DNA of 64,000 bases from Candidatus Bathyarchaeota archaeon. Lineage in GTDB: Archaea > Thermoproteota > Bathyarchaeia > TCS64. The translations under genes were made by a program, and so were the position numbers. The notes under the pieces were generated by a model that was not told the origin of the DNA, did not search any database, and was given only the letters and a program-made list of their open reading frames with translations. The stretch spans positions 1 through 64,000 of the forward strand of contig JABIBQ010000073.1 in the NCBI GenBank assembly GCA_018652685.1, given 5' to 3'. This document shows positions 26,350 through 34,778 of the stretch, in pieces (within the stretch, counting starts at the first letter, position 1; the number at the start of each line of letters is the position of its first letter).

Positions 26350-27344
26350 GAAGGAGAGAGACCCAGAAGCTTTTCTGGGTTCTTCTGCACAACGGTCTTG
26401 ATCTGTTCATCAGTTAACCCGAGGTCCAGCAGTAACGCGATGAACTCTCTCAGCCCTTCCACGGGTGGAGCCATCGTGTAGACGCCGTAATCACTTGCTA
26501 TAACGCAGTTCTCTGCCCCAAGCTCGTTGATGTGTGATGCGACGGTCTTGATGCTGGTCTTCGGGAAGTTGTTTGGGATGTAATCGCTGGCATACTTGAT
26601 CTCGGCATAGTAATCGGTCTTCCTGGTCCCCGAGCTGTGACCGTATGCTGCCAACGTGTACTCGATAAGGCAGCCAAGGTCAGCCATGTGTGCTAGCTGG
26701 TCCATGGTTGCTATCTTGAACACGGTACTTGATGCGACCATCTTCTTGATGCCGTACTCATGACCGAGTTCTACTAGCCTGACCGCTTCCGGTGCAGAGA
26801 CGTGACCGGTGATGAGGTAGACATCGGGGTTAGCCGCCACCATCTCTAGGATCTCGACTATCTCGGGTGTGGGTGCCTCGTCAATAGGTATCTTGATTGA
26901 TCGCCCAAGCTCTTCATGCTTGAACTTCTCGTCGGTGGATTGGAACGTCTTGAACACACCGTCAATGTAGTGGCCCTCGCGGCTCGCCATCCAGTGGGTG
27001 CTGTGAGTGCCGAAGGCGACGTATTTTGCGCCATCTGCATAGGTGAGGCTTGTACGAACCGCCCTCGGGTTGATGCCTCCGAAAACTGTGTTGAGGTTGA
27101 CGCCCCCGTAAGTGATGAAATCGGGTACGACCTCGTTGACGATCTGGGCCGTGCCGTTGCTCATCTGGAACACGTCCATGTAGACAAGGGCCCTCATCCC
27201 GGCGTCCCTAGCCTGGGTGGCGGCCTCAACTGGCGTGACGCTCCTTGGACTCGTGGTCAGGTGTGGACCGGCATGTATGTGAATATCAATGGCGCCTTTG
27301 AGCATGTCTCTGCTCTTCTGTATCGATCTTCCCTCGGGTAGCAA
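26346..27344 (-). CDS. Amidohydrolase-superfamily-like protein, copy B
   Basis: The 332-residue protein is a paralogue of the 24901-25905 product along its whole length: LPEGRSIQKSRDMLKGAIDI, HIHAGPHLTTSPRSVTP, GGVNLNTVFGGINPRAV, YLITGHVSAPEAVRL and VIASDYGVYTMAPPVEGLREF. The metal-ligand pattern (HxH, later His, Asp) is kept. The start is TTG at 27344. The two copies point toward each other around the RidA gene, so the region is an imperfect inverted duplication of gene-size arms. Confidence 0.7.
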   Translation of the reverse strand: MLPEGRSIQKSRDMLKGAIDIHIHAGPHLTTSPRSVTPVEAATQARDAGMRALVYMDVFQMSNGTAQIVNEVVPDFITYGGVNLNTVFGGINPRAVRTSLTYADGAKYVAFGTHSTHWMASREGHYIDGVFKTFQSTDEKFKHEELGRSIKIPIDEAPTPEIVEILEMVAANPDVYLITGHVSAPEAVRLVELGHEYGIKKMVASSTVFKIATMDQLAHMADLGCLIEYTLAAYGHSSGTRKTDYYAEIKYASDYIPNNFPKTSIKTVASHINELGAENCVIASDYGVYTMAPPVEGLREFIALLLDLGLTDEQIKTVVQKNPEKLLGLSPS

Positions 27345-27686
27345 TATAATCAGCTATACGGGGGCAATTCACCGCTTTAAGGCTAATCGTAAGTGGAAAA
27401 GTGGGTACGGGGTTGGACAACGATAAACACCCTACTGCTATGCATAATGATTTTCGTTCCCTGTACCCGCCAACGGAGACAGTGATATCACCGACTTGGC
27501 TTAAAAATACTCGACGAGAATGATATATTAACTTATTGTTTAGTTTTCACCCCATTATTGTACATTTTGTATAGTTATTTAACTATGATATTGAACATAA
27601 TGTAGTAAAATAGGTAGTATTTAGTAAAAAAACTGGGAAGTGTGCGCGTCGGACACGGTATTGTTTTAATGAATCGTCATAAAAAA
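27345..27686. other. 342-bp A/T-rich intergenic region
   Basis: I found no convincing gene here. It should hold the promoter of the copy B amidohydrolase on the left. A perfect 7-bp inverted repeat with 2-bp spacer, ATAGTTATTTAACTAT, occurs at 27571-27586. The A/T content is much higher than in flanking genes. The M81 gene ends at its right edge on the same strand, so termination signals are also expected. Confidence 0.4.
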
Positions 27687-29204
27687 CTATGCCTTTGATC
27701 CAAGTTGAGGTTTATTCAGGTATTTTTCTCCAATTGGATAAATGTCCCATGGCAGGTACTTGTACTCTAGTATCCCGAGGTTGGCAGGCCCTAACCCAGG
27801 CGGATCAACGGGAAAGTCAACCGCGCTCCAGGTGTCCCAGTATGCCTTGTGGTGGACCCTACTCTTGATCTCCACGATGTCGATGGAGTCCATGTCTATA
27901 CCCATGGCCTTCAACGGGTCGCTGCTCATGGGCGCGTACAACCTCTCCGTCAGCACCACGTGCCTGTTCTCACCTAGGTAAAGCCAAGCGACGTTCTCAA
28001 GTATCCTCGAGGCTCCCCTGCCCATGGGTCCTGTCTCGACCCATACAAGCTCGCCAAGGTACCTTATCTCGCCACTGATCTCCACTGGTTCCCCGCTGAT
28101 CTCATGGAGCCAAGCCCCGACACTGAGGTCAACCATGTCACCGACGGAGTGGTTCTCCCTGAGGTAGTCAAGTGCATCAGGGTCCGCGGTGCAGGTGTTG
28201 CACCAGTTTACCGCACCTTGTTCAAGGAGCTCCCTCACGACATGGGTTCCGTCGCCCAGCCTGTCATCATGGTACGCGATAACGATAGGCTTGTTCCCGT
28301 TTGCCACCATCTCCATCACCTGCCTGACGCCCTCCTCTGCACCAGGGAGAGTTCTTGTCAGATTCTCCCTGAGACTCCACATGAGGTCATGGAGGTCCTG
28401 AGCGGCCTCCTCGGCCAGAGCCCTGTCATTGTTCGTGACCACGAACACGCTTGCTCCAAGGTCAGGAACATCCGCGTAGGCGAATCCTGGTGCTACCGAT
28501 GCACAGTATACGCCCTTTCGCTCCCACTCCCTACACCGGTCATACACGCTCTTCATTGGGTGAAACTCTGAGGCCTGGAAAACACTCGCGGACACTATCG
28601 GCGGTTTCCTGAACGCCATCGTGGGCCTGAAATTGCCCCTGAGCGTTTCGATCATGCACTTTGAGGCAGTGTAACCTGTCTCGTGGCTGTCGAGGTGTGG
28701 ATAGGTCTTAAGCACGAAGACTCCGTCGGCCGCGTTGGCCATCTCCGCGTCCTCGTTGGCGTGGAGGTCAAAGGTCACCATGACAGGGATGTCGCCCACA
28801 ACGTGGCGAACCCTCCTCACGATCTCGGCCTCCGGCCTGGGTACGTTCCTGACCGCCATGGCCCCGTGGAGGGCAAGGAGAACACCGTCGATCTTACCCA
28901 GTTCCTCAAGCCGGGAGGTGATCCTGGCCGTGATAACGTCAAACGCCTCGGTACTAATCCAGCTACCGTACCCCGTTGTCTTGGGCCAACCCGTACGCAG
29001 AACCCCCAACAACTCAACGTCATCGAGGCCGTCTACCGCCTCTTTGAATCCAGTGATGTAGGTCTTGCCCTCCCTTGATGTGTCTAGGGTATCATGCCCA
29101 TACCTGATGCCGCCCCCCTCCCACGCCTCAAGGTCTGTGGGCTCTGGGCAGAAGGTGAGTGTCTCGTGACTAAAGCTAGCCACTGCGATGCGGTAAAGTG
29201 TCAT
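27687..29204 (-). CDS. M81 family metallopeptidase (MlrC-like)
   Basis: The 505-residue protein begins YRIAVASFSHETLTFCPE, the conserved opening of MlrC proteins with a metal-ligand His. It continues with VLLALHGAMAVRNVPRPEAE, MVTFDLHANEDAEMANAAD and KTYPHLDSHETGY, all typical DUF1485/M81 N-terminal blocks. The C-terminal MlrC domain includes AYHDDRLGDGTHVVRELLE and VHHKAYWDT. MlrC was first linked to degradation of linear microcystin, but most members lie in catabolic clusters for amide or amidine compounds. No transporter is adjacent. Divergent to the nitroreductase. Confidence 0.88.
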   Translation of the reverse strand: MTLYRIAVASFSHETLTFCPEPTDLEAWEGGGIRYGHDTLDTSREGKTYITGFKEAVDGLDDVELLGVLRTGWPKTTGYGSWISTEAFDVITARITSRLEELGKIDGVLLALHGAMAVRNVPRPEAEIVRRVRHVVGDIPVMVTFDLHANEDAEMANAADGVFVLKTYPHLDSHETGYTASKCMIETLRGNFRPTMAFRKPPIVSASVFQASEFHPMKSVYDRCREWERKGVYCASVAPGFAYADVPDLGASVFVVTNNDRALAEEAAQDLHDLMWSLRENLTRTLPGAEEGVRQVMEMVANGNKPIVIAYHDDRLGDGTHVVRELLEQGAVNWCNTCTADPDALDYLRENHSVGDMVDLSVGAWLHEISGEPVEISGEIRYLGELVWVETGPMGRGASRILENVAWLYLGENRHVVLTERLYAPMSSDPLKAMGIDMDSIDIVEIKSRVHHKAYWDTWSAVDFPVDPPGLGPANLGILEYKYLPWDIYPIGEKYLNKPQLGSKA

Positions 29205-29283
29205 GGTTTTAGTTAATTCTACGCGTATAAAGGCTCATCTGCTCGTCAATGGGGTTAAATCCCGGTGTTACAACGGGTACCTC

Positions 29284-29808
29284 ATGAACGTCAAAGATGC
29301 GATCCTGACAAGGAGAAGCGTGAGAAAGTACAAGAAGGAGCCAGTCAAGGAGGAGGATCTCAAGGTCATACTTGAGGCCGCCAGGCAGGCACCGTCGGCG
29401 GGCAACAAGCAGCCGTGGGAGTTCATTGTCATCAAGGACGATGAGACTAAGACAAAGATGGCAGAGATCGCCCGCAAGCAGATGTGGATCGCGGACGCCG
29501 GGGTCGTCGTGGTTGCCCTGTCAAAGGACAAGACTGACCCAACCATCTATGAGAGGTGGGTCGAGCGTGACGTGATGACAGCCGTTGAACATATGGTTCT
29601 ACAGTCATGGGAGCTGGGGTACGGTACATGCTGGATCGGGGCTTTCACCCAGCCAGAGACCAAGGAGCTGCTGGAGGTCCCAGAGGGGATGAACGTGATA
29701 TGCGTGCTGCCCATCGGAGTACCTGACCAGGAGCCTGAGCCCCGCGCACGCAGGGAAAGGGCGGAGATTTTCCATGCCGAAAGGTATGGTAATCCCCTGA
29801 AACTCTAA
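29284..29808 (+). CDS. Nitroreductase family flavoprotein
   Basis: The 174-residue protein starts MNVKDAILTRRSVRKYKKEP, the FMN-phosphate-binding RRS-x-R segment. It continues ARQAPSAGNKQPWEFIVIKD (FMN contact) and YGTCWIGAF, and ends at VCVLPIGVPDQEP, all standard nitroreductase blocks. It is expected to act as an FMN-dependent NAD(P)H oxidoreductase dimer; the natural substrate is unknown. ATG at 29284 gives the family N terminus; the open frame before it overlaps the M81 promoter. Confidence 0.9.
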   Translation: MNVKDAILTRRSVRKYKKEPVKEEDLKVILEAARQAPSAGNKQPWEFIVIKDDETKTKMAEIARKQMWIADAGVVVVALSKDKTDPTIYERWVERDVMTAVEHMVLQSWELGYGTCWIGAFTQPETKELLEVPEGMNVICVLPIGVPDQEPEPRARRERAEIFHAERYGNPLKL

Positions 29809-29829
29809 TTTTATACGAAAATAGGGAGT

Positions 29830-30147
29830 TTATCTGTCCCTGACTATCTGGATGGGCTTGAACTCAGGCTCGTCCACCTCGATCAGCTTCTTTGCCTGGT
29901 TGAAGTATTTGATGACGCTTTCACCTTTTTGCGTGATATGGTAGACCCTGTTGGTCCTCTTGTCACGTGACGTCGATAGATCGGTCTCATCGATGAGGCC
30001 CTGTGTTACGAGGCTGCTCAGGATGTCCTGAACTAGTTTCCAGGAAAGGTTCGCGCCGTACATTATTCGCGTGGGCTTGATTGTGCCTTCCTTGATGACG
30101 TCGAGCACGTCCAGATAGAGTTCGAGTTTTGATCGACGGTTTTTCAC
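29830..30147 (-). CDS. Archaeal winged-helix regulator (HTH_45-like)
   Basis: The 105-residue protein opens RRSKLELYLDVLDVIKEGTI and then KPTRIMYGANLSWKLVQDIL, the characteristic sequence of a common archaeal winged-helix family (Pfam HTH_45 type). It ends with a wing, TNRVYHITQKGESVIKYF. The start is GTG at 30147. A TATA-like TATACGTTATAG on this strand lies at 30190-30200, and the perfect inverted repeat TTGTAGACTACAA (30209-30221) sits just upstream of it, a candidate binding site. Target genes unknown; nitroreductase converges from the left and the cupin gene lies upstream. Confidence 0.8.
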   Translation of the reverse strand: MKNRRSKLELYLDVLDVIKEGTIKPTRIMYGANLSWKLVQDILSSLVTQGLIDETDLSTSRDKRTNRVYHITQKGESVIKYFNQAKKLIEVDEPEFKPIQIVRDR

Positions 30148-30208
30148 GGTGTTGACCCCTACTGATACTATGAGTCCTCAGAATCGCCCTATAACGTATA
30201 GTGTGTAG

Positions 30209-30221
30209 TTGTAGACTACAA
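30209..30221. promoter_or_regulatory. Perfect inverted repeat upstream of HTH gene
   Basis: TTGTAG-A-CTACAA is a 6-bp perfect dyad around one central base. It lies 62-74 bases before the HTH_45-like start and next to its TATA-like box. Candidate autoregulatory site. Confidence 0.35.
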
Positions 30222-30317
30222 ACAAGTAGCATTGTTCTATATACACACGACCGAGTCTGGTTCGTTTGCACTGAGACAGTTCGAAAATATTTAATATGAA
30301 GATAGAAGGGAGTTGCA

Positions 30318-30656
30318 CTACTTTTGTAGTGGGATCATGCAGAGGAACACGAAATCGGTGTCACCCTTGTTGACGAAGTTGTGCTGTTCGTCAGGCTGGA
30401 CCAGTACAACGCTGCCTGGACCAATCTTTGTCTCGCCGTCCTTGCTTACTGCAACCGCTTCACCCTCAAGCACGTAGACCTCGTGCTCCCATGGGTGTGT
30501 GTGGTACGGGGTGTTGCCGCCTGGGGCTACCTGGAACCGTCTCATGGCGAAGTTTGGCGCGTCCTGCTTCTCGTTGATGAGCCATCTGATCTTGACTTTC
30601 TCAGCAGGCTCTGGTACGTCCTGGTTCTCTATCTCTGTATAATGATAGGCTTTCAT
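30318..30656 (-). CDS. Cupin-domain protein
   Basis: The 112-residue single-domain cupin has motif 1 PGGNTPYHTHPWEHEVYVLEG (G-x5-HxH-x4-E-x6-G, metal ligands His, His, Glu) and motif 2 GPGSVVLVQPDEQHNFVN (P-x-x-x-H-x-x-x-N). RRFQVAPGG precedes motif 1. Such small cupins bind a metal and may be isomerases, dioxygenases or stress proteins. No more specific clue is present. Divergent to the YeiH-like transporter. Confidence 0.88.
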   Translation of the reverse strand: MKAYHYTEIENQDVPEPAEKVKIRWLINEKQDAPNFAMRRFQVAPGGNTPYHTHPWEHEVYVLEGEAVAVSKDGETKIGPGSVVLVQPDEQHNFVNKGDTDFVFLCMIPLQK

Positions 30657-30760
30657 GATACCAAGAATCCGTTGTGGTATTTTATAACTTTAATCAAATC
30701 TCTTGGGATATGTTTCTACTGGGGGATAGTAAAAAACCCGTTAAATAGATTAGCCCCGGC

Positions 30761-31837
30761 TTGACTGGTCTGAGGACAACCTTGCCGAGGCTTAACGCAG
30801 AAGAGTTCACCGAAAACATCCCTGGTCTGATCTTCGCCATGTTCATGGCGCTATGCGGGTATGCCATCTGGACCCAGTTCAAACCCATAAGCGCACTGAT
30901 GTGGAGCTTTTTGATAGGTATAGCGGCCTCAAACATACTGGAGATACCTGACAAGGTCAGTAAAGGTCTAGGCTACTCGTCGTCAAGCCTCCTCAAATTA
31001 TCGATAGCGTTGCTGGGGCTAGTTACAAGTGCAAGCGTCTGGCTTGTAGTTGGGGTCGGTGTTATCAACGCCATAGTCATTGTACTGTTCGCGTTCATCA
31101 CAAGCATCATCTTGGGGAAAAGGCTAGGAATATCAAACAGACTTGCCATACTCATCGGGGTGGGCACCTCCATCTGCGGTGCCTCGGCCATAGCGGCGGT
31201 TGCGCCCGCCATCGGCGCCAAGGAGGAAGAGATCGGTATCGCCATAAGCGGCATCACCCTATTCGGCCTCATCAGCATGTTCCTGTACCCGTACCTCTTC
31301 ACTAACACGGCCGTCTTTGACTGGTTCCTAGGAAACCCCATGGTCTATGCCATCTGGGTAGGCTCAGGAGTCCACGAGTCAGCCCAGGTGTTAGTGGCGG
31401 CATCCACGCTGAGCCCTGAATACATGCAACCCGCGCTCATCATAAAGTCAATCAGGATATTCATGATAGCGCCTATCGTTCTGGCATCAACGTTCTACCT
31501 CAACAGGTTAGAGTCAGAGAAGGGAAAGCTGACGGCCAGGGTCTCGGTACCCCTTTTCGCCATCGTCTTCCTCGTCAACTCGCTGGTAAGCGCGGGTCTG
31601 AGCTCAGTCATTAATCCGGCGTTCCACGGTGCGTGGATTATCGCCAAGACCGCGTTAAAATCAAGCATCATACCGTTCCTGTTGTCAATTGCCTTCGCTG
31701 GCGTTGGCTCAAAGGTTAGATTCAGTGACATCGCAAAAGTTGGGTTGAAGCCCTTCGGTTTCGCTGCTCTCATGTCAATAATGACGGGGGTCGTGGCTTT
31801 GGGTATGGCGGTTTTTATCGCGCCTTATATTGCCTAG
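30761..31837 (+). CDS. YeiH/UPF0324 family membrane transporter
   Basis: The 358-residue protein has about 10 membrane helices. GVGTSICGASAIAAVAPAIGAKEEEIG is the hallmark of the UPF0324/YeiH family (Cons_hypoth698), followed by WVGSGVHESAQVLVAA, also diagnostic. Relatives are described as putative sulfate or sulfonate-related exporters; the function is not firmly proven. The start is TTG at 30761, with an A/T stretch 20 bases upstream. It converges with the PfkB gene, sharing 4 bases. Confidence 0.87.
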   Translation: MTGLRTTLPRLNAEEFTENIPGLIFAMFMALCGYAIWTQFKPISALMWSFLIGIAASNILEIPDKVSKGLGYSSSSLLKLSIALLGLVTSASVWLVVGVGVINAIVIVLFAFITSIILGKRLGISNRLAILIGVGTSICGASAIAAVAPAIGAKEEEIGIAISGITLFGLISMFLYPYLFTNTAVFDWFLGNPMVYAIWVGSGVHESAQVLVAASTLSPEYMQPALIIKSIRIFMIAPIVLASTFYLNRLESEKGKLTARVSVPLFAIVFLVNSLVSAGLSSVINPAFHGAWIIAKTALKSSIIPFLLSIAFAGVGSKVRFSDIAKVGLKPFGFAALMSIMTGVVALGMAVFIAPYIA

Positions 31838-32784
31838 AGGGCCTTCCAGAGATTCAGCAATTGATCCAGCTGATCCCTTGTCGGTCCTCCCCGCGTCTCG
31901 ATTTTCGTCGCCTTGTAGCTACCCGCTGCGCTTGCCTGCCTGAGGGCGTCGATGTGACTCAATCCTACAACAAGACCAGCTGCAAACCCACCAATGAAAG
32001 CGTCTCCGCATCCAACCGTGTTAACCACCTTCAATCCGAGGTCAGAGAGGGGGACTGCCTCCATCTGGATAATTGTTCCGTCATCTTCGCATAGAGTACA
32101 ACCGTCGGCACCATGTTTGATGATACACGTCATGTCATCTGTAGCCCGCCCCAGCTCTTTCAACACGGTCTTGGGATCACTGGTTCCTAGGAGGTTTTCG
32201 TACTCGATGTGGTTGAGGATAAAGTAGTCAACGTTCTGCAACGTGGGGAGAAGAGCATCTAGCCCCTCCTCTGCGTAGACACCGGGGTCCCAGATAACCT
32301 TGACGCCGTGCCTCCTGCACTCCTCTGCCATCCTCTTAGCGGTCTCGACAGGGGGATCCATGATGACGCAAATCTTGGCTTCCTTGATTAGTCCAAGCCT
32401 CTCTTCGTCAGAAATATGGTCACCCTTGATCCTTAGGTTTGCCCCAAAGTACGTGTGGATCTCGTTGGCGCCGTCCTCGCTGATGCTGATGTACGCCTGC
32501 CCGGACTCCTCGCCCTTGACGATGAGGACGCCGTTTGGGTCAACGCCTTCGTCATCGAGTATCCTGATCTGCTCCTTCGCGATGCTGTCATCTCCCAATG
32601 CACCGATGAACGCGACTTTGTTACGCCCGAGGATACGTGCTGCGGCTACAGAAACGTTTGCTGCGGTCCCCCCTGAGACTCTCTGGATCTCGTTAACGGA
32701 GACCTCCTCGCCGTTCCTTGGAAGCCGCTCCATGAACAGGTTGATGTCCCAGTTGATGGCGCCCAGGCAGATGAGTTCGATCAT
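31834..32784 (-). CDS. PfkB-family carbohydrate/nucleoside kinase
   Basis: The 316-residue protein has the PfkB layout: CLGAINWDINLFMERLPRNG and GGTAANVSVAAARILG (signature 1) near the N terminus, and TVGCGDAFIGGFAAGL (signature 2; catalytic Asp in GCGD instead of the usual GAGD). It phosphorylates a sugar or nucleoside. The nucleoside hydrolase directly upstream ends in TAG at the base before this ATG. Ribose released by that enzyme is therefore the obvious candidate substrate (ribokinase role), though nucleoside kinase remains possible. Confidence 0.88.
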   Translation of the reverse strand: MIELICLGAINWDINLFMERLPRNGEEVSVNEIQRVSGGTAANVSVAAARILGRNKVAFIGALGDDSIAKEQIRILDDEGVDPNGVLIVKGEESGQAYISISEDGANEIHTYFGANLRIKGDHISDEERLGLIKEAKICVIMDPPVETAKRMAEECRRHGVKVIWDPGVYAEEGLDALLPTLQNVDYFILNHIEYENLLGTSDPKTVLKELGRATDDMTCIIKHGADGCTLCEDDGTIIQMEAVPLSDLGLKVVNTVGCGDAFIGGFAAGLVVGLSHIDALRQASAAGSYKATKIETRGGPTRDQLDQLLNLWKAL

Positions 32785-33720
32785 CTACTCACCCGAGATT
32801 CTTTCCTCGATGAGGCCCAAGAACCTGCCGGCGTCCACATTGACCACCACGTCAACGTTGGCCTTGTCCTTGACTATGCGATAGAGCCGCCTTTCAACGA
32901 CGGTCATGCCACGGGTCAGCTCGCCGCTGCACTCCACATCCACCTTGTATTTTTCTGTGGTGAACATGGATGGGTCGATGACATAAGCCATTGCCTGTGG
33001 GTCGTGTAAGCTGAAACCGTTGAACCTCTCCACCAGGCTCCCGCATAGGTCGTTTATCAGGTCGGTGGTTCTGTTGCCCTTTGACGCGATCCGCTCGAAC
33101 ATCTCCCGGCTCATCCTGTACTCGGGGTGGGTTGTGGTGTCAAGTCCCGCCGCTATGATGGGTATGCCGCTGTTGAACACTATCTTTGCCGCCTCCGGGT
33201 CCAGCCAGATGTTGAACTCTGCGACGCTGTTGGCGTTCCCATGACCGTACGGGGTCAGGTTGAAGGCTCCGCCCATGATGACCAGTTTATCCACCTTCTC
33301 GGGGAGCGCGGGGTCGGCGAGAATCGCTACTGCAATGTTGGTCAAAGGCCCTACGGCTACCAGGGTCAAATCTTTGCCCAGCTCATCGGCCTTTTCAATG
33401 ATGATATCAACTGCGCTCCTGGGATCGGTGGTCATAGTAGGCTCAGGGAGCTCGGAGTCGCCCAACCCGGTCTTCCCGTGGAACTCCTCGGCATGACCTA
33501 GCTTTTTGATGAGCGGGATAACTGCACCTGCACACACGGGGATATCGGTGACGCCCAGAAACTCCATCAGCTTCTTTGCGTTCCTGTGGCCCTTGATATG
33601 GTTGACGTTGCCGGCCACAGTGGTGACTGCTTCTACCTTGAGCTCGGGACTGTTGAACGCGAGTATAAAAGCCAGGGCGTCGTCAATGCCTGGGTCCGTA
33701 TCGAGAATAATGTGCTTCAT
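32785..33720 (-). CDS. Nucleoside hydrolase (IunH family)
   Basis: The 311-residue protein starts MKHIILDTDPGIDDALAF, the metal-binding DxDPGxDD motif of inosine/uridine-preferring nucleoside hydrolases. It contains AVTTVAGNV, VAVGPLTNIAVAI and FSLHDPQAMAYVIDP (conserved HDP). It cleaves the N-glycosidic bond to base plus ribose. The ATG at 33720 was preferred; upstream codons add a non-homologous extension. Forms a tight two-gene operon with the PfkB kinase: salvage or breakdown of nucleosides is the likely job. Confidence 0.93.
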   Translation of the reverse strand: MKHIILDTDPGIDDALAFILAFNSPELKVEAVTTVAGNVNHIKGHRNAKKLMEFLGVTDIPVCAGAVIPLIKKLGHAEEFHGKTGLGDSELPEPTMTTDPRSAVDIIIEKADELGKDLTLVAVGPLTNIAVAILADPALPEKVDKLVIMGGAFNLTPYGHGNANSVAEFNIWLDPEAAKIVFNSGIPIIAAGLDTTTHPEYRMSREMFERIASKGNRTTDLINDLCGSLVERFNGFSLHDPQAMAYVIDPSMFTTEKYKVDVECSGELTRGMTVVERRLYRIVKDKANVDVVVNVDAGRFLGLIEERISGE

Positions 33721-33771
33721 GAAATGGTCTCCTACTCGGAGACGGTACTCATGGCTCAAAAAACTTTGTCA

Positions 33772-34467
33772 TTAAACCTGCTTTAACCTGGCCTTGTGGC
33801 GGCTCACCAGGTGTTGGAACCTCTGGGCCTGGGTCATCTGTGATAGACGGCCCATCTCCTCCCGCTTCTTATCGGCTATCTCTTTCATCAGATCAGGAGT
33901 TTCACGGGCCATCTTCTCCTCCAGCGCACGCTTGATGACCAACTCAGCCATAAGGTCGTCGCTGATCTCGCATTTAGCAGGATAAGACCCGTTTCCCGCC
34001 AGCGATGCTAGGATCATGTTGGTCGGGACCGAGCGGCACACACCGGGCCTGACAGAGTAGACGCTGCACCCGTCCCCATGGAAGGGACAGGGGTGCCTTG
34101 TGAGCCGCATTGTCCCGTCCCTGTTGGGCCTCGCCCTGATCCTCTTCTTGAGTTTCTTGTAGCTGCTCTTCTTGAACGCAGCTATACGCTTCAGCTCGTC
34201 CTTGGGAGCATTGAGCGGAGTGTTCTCGGTACAGCACCAGCCGCATCGGGTGCATATCTGATCCTGAAGGGCGTAGATCAACGCGATCTCGGTCTCCATG
34301 AGGACCCCGAGGCTTGAGACGGCGTTGAGGATGTCCTCCATCTCCATTTTATCCAGGTTGAGCCTTGCCTTTGCCTTAGAAAGAACACGGAACGCGTCGG
34401 GACCACTGAAGGGCTTGAATCCCTCGGTCTGCATAAGCCGGGTCAAGGGAGAGGTCTCATCACTCAT
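33772..34467 (-). CDS. YkgJ-type cysteine-cluster protein
   Basis: The 231-residue protein has CTRCGWCCTENTP (residues about 72-84) and HPCPFHGDGCSVYSVRPGVCR (about 123-143). Together these form the Cys pattern of the YkgJ/FliB zinc- or iron-chelating family (UPF0153). Flanking regions are helical and charged. Function in archaea is unknown; metal binding, possibly an Fe-S cluster, is expected from the Cys spacing. It lies 52 bases upstream of the nucleoside hydrolase and may be in the same transcript. Confidence 0.8.
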   Translation of the reverse strand: MSDETSPLTRLMQTEGFKPFSGPDAFRVLSKAKARLNLDKMEMEDILNAVSSLGVLMETEIALIYALQDQICTRCGWCCTENTPLNAPKDELKRIAAFKKSSYKKLKKRIRARPNRDGTMRLTRHPCPFHGDGCSVYSVRPGVCRSVPTNMILASLAGNGSYPAKCEISDDLMAELVIKRALEEKMARETPDLMKEIADKKREEMGRLSQMTQAQRFQHLVSRHKARLKQV

Positions 34468-34778
34468 GGATTTTCTTGCGGCTCCCGCTGTTTTAAGGGT
34501 GTTGCGGGGCCGTTAGTCCAGGACCCACGGTTAAACCATTGTCGGTATTATTCCTCCATTTCAATATGCTTATATGATGTAAAAGGACTAGAAGCGGTAC
34601 TAGGTGTAATCAATGCGCCAATTCCATTAACCCGACACGAATCAGAGGCAACAACATTAGGCTTGCCTCTAAACAAGCAACTCAACAAAGAAACTGTAAT
34701 TACCCAACCCATCAACACAGATGGACAGTTCAAAGTACCCATTTCACTTATTAGACATCAACACGAGGAGGTAAAGCC
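34468..34778. promoter_or_regulatory. 311-bp leader and promoter region of the aro operon
   Basis: A TATA-like CTTATATG (34569-34576) would start a transcript near 34600, leaving a leader of roughly 170-180 nt before aroF. The leader ends with a strong GAGGAGGT ribosome site (34765-34772). One frame (phase of 34579) stays open from about 34513 to the stop at 34783-34785, overlapping the aroF start. It has no usual start codon at its beginning, and its codons are A/T-rich, unlike the neighbours. It might be a relic gene or a regulatory leader. Confidence 0.4.
34765..34772 (+). promoter_or_regulatory. Strong Shine-Dalgarno site of aroF
   Basis: GAGGAGGT lies 6 bases before the ATG at 34779. 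It fixes the aroF start and shows that this operon is translated from a leadered mRNA, unlike many single genes in the window. Confidence 0.7.

Noticed and set aside
34548-34742. Minus-strand 64-codon frame in the aro leader
   Set aside because: Rich in Ser, Leu and Cys with no protein-like pattern; the plus strand explains the region better.
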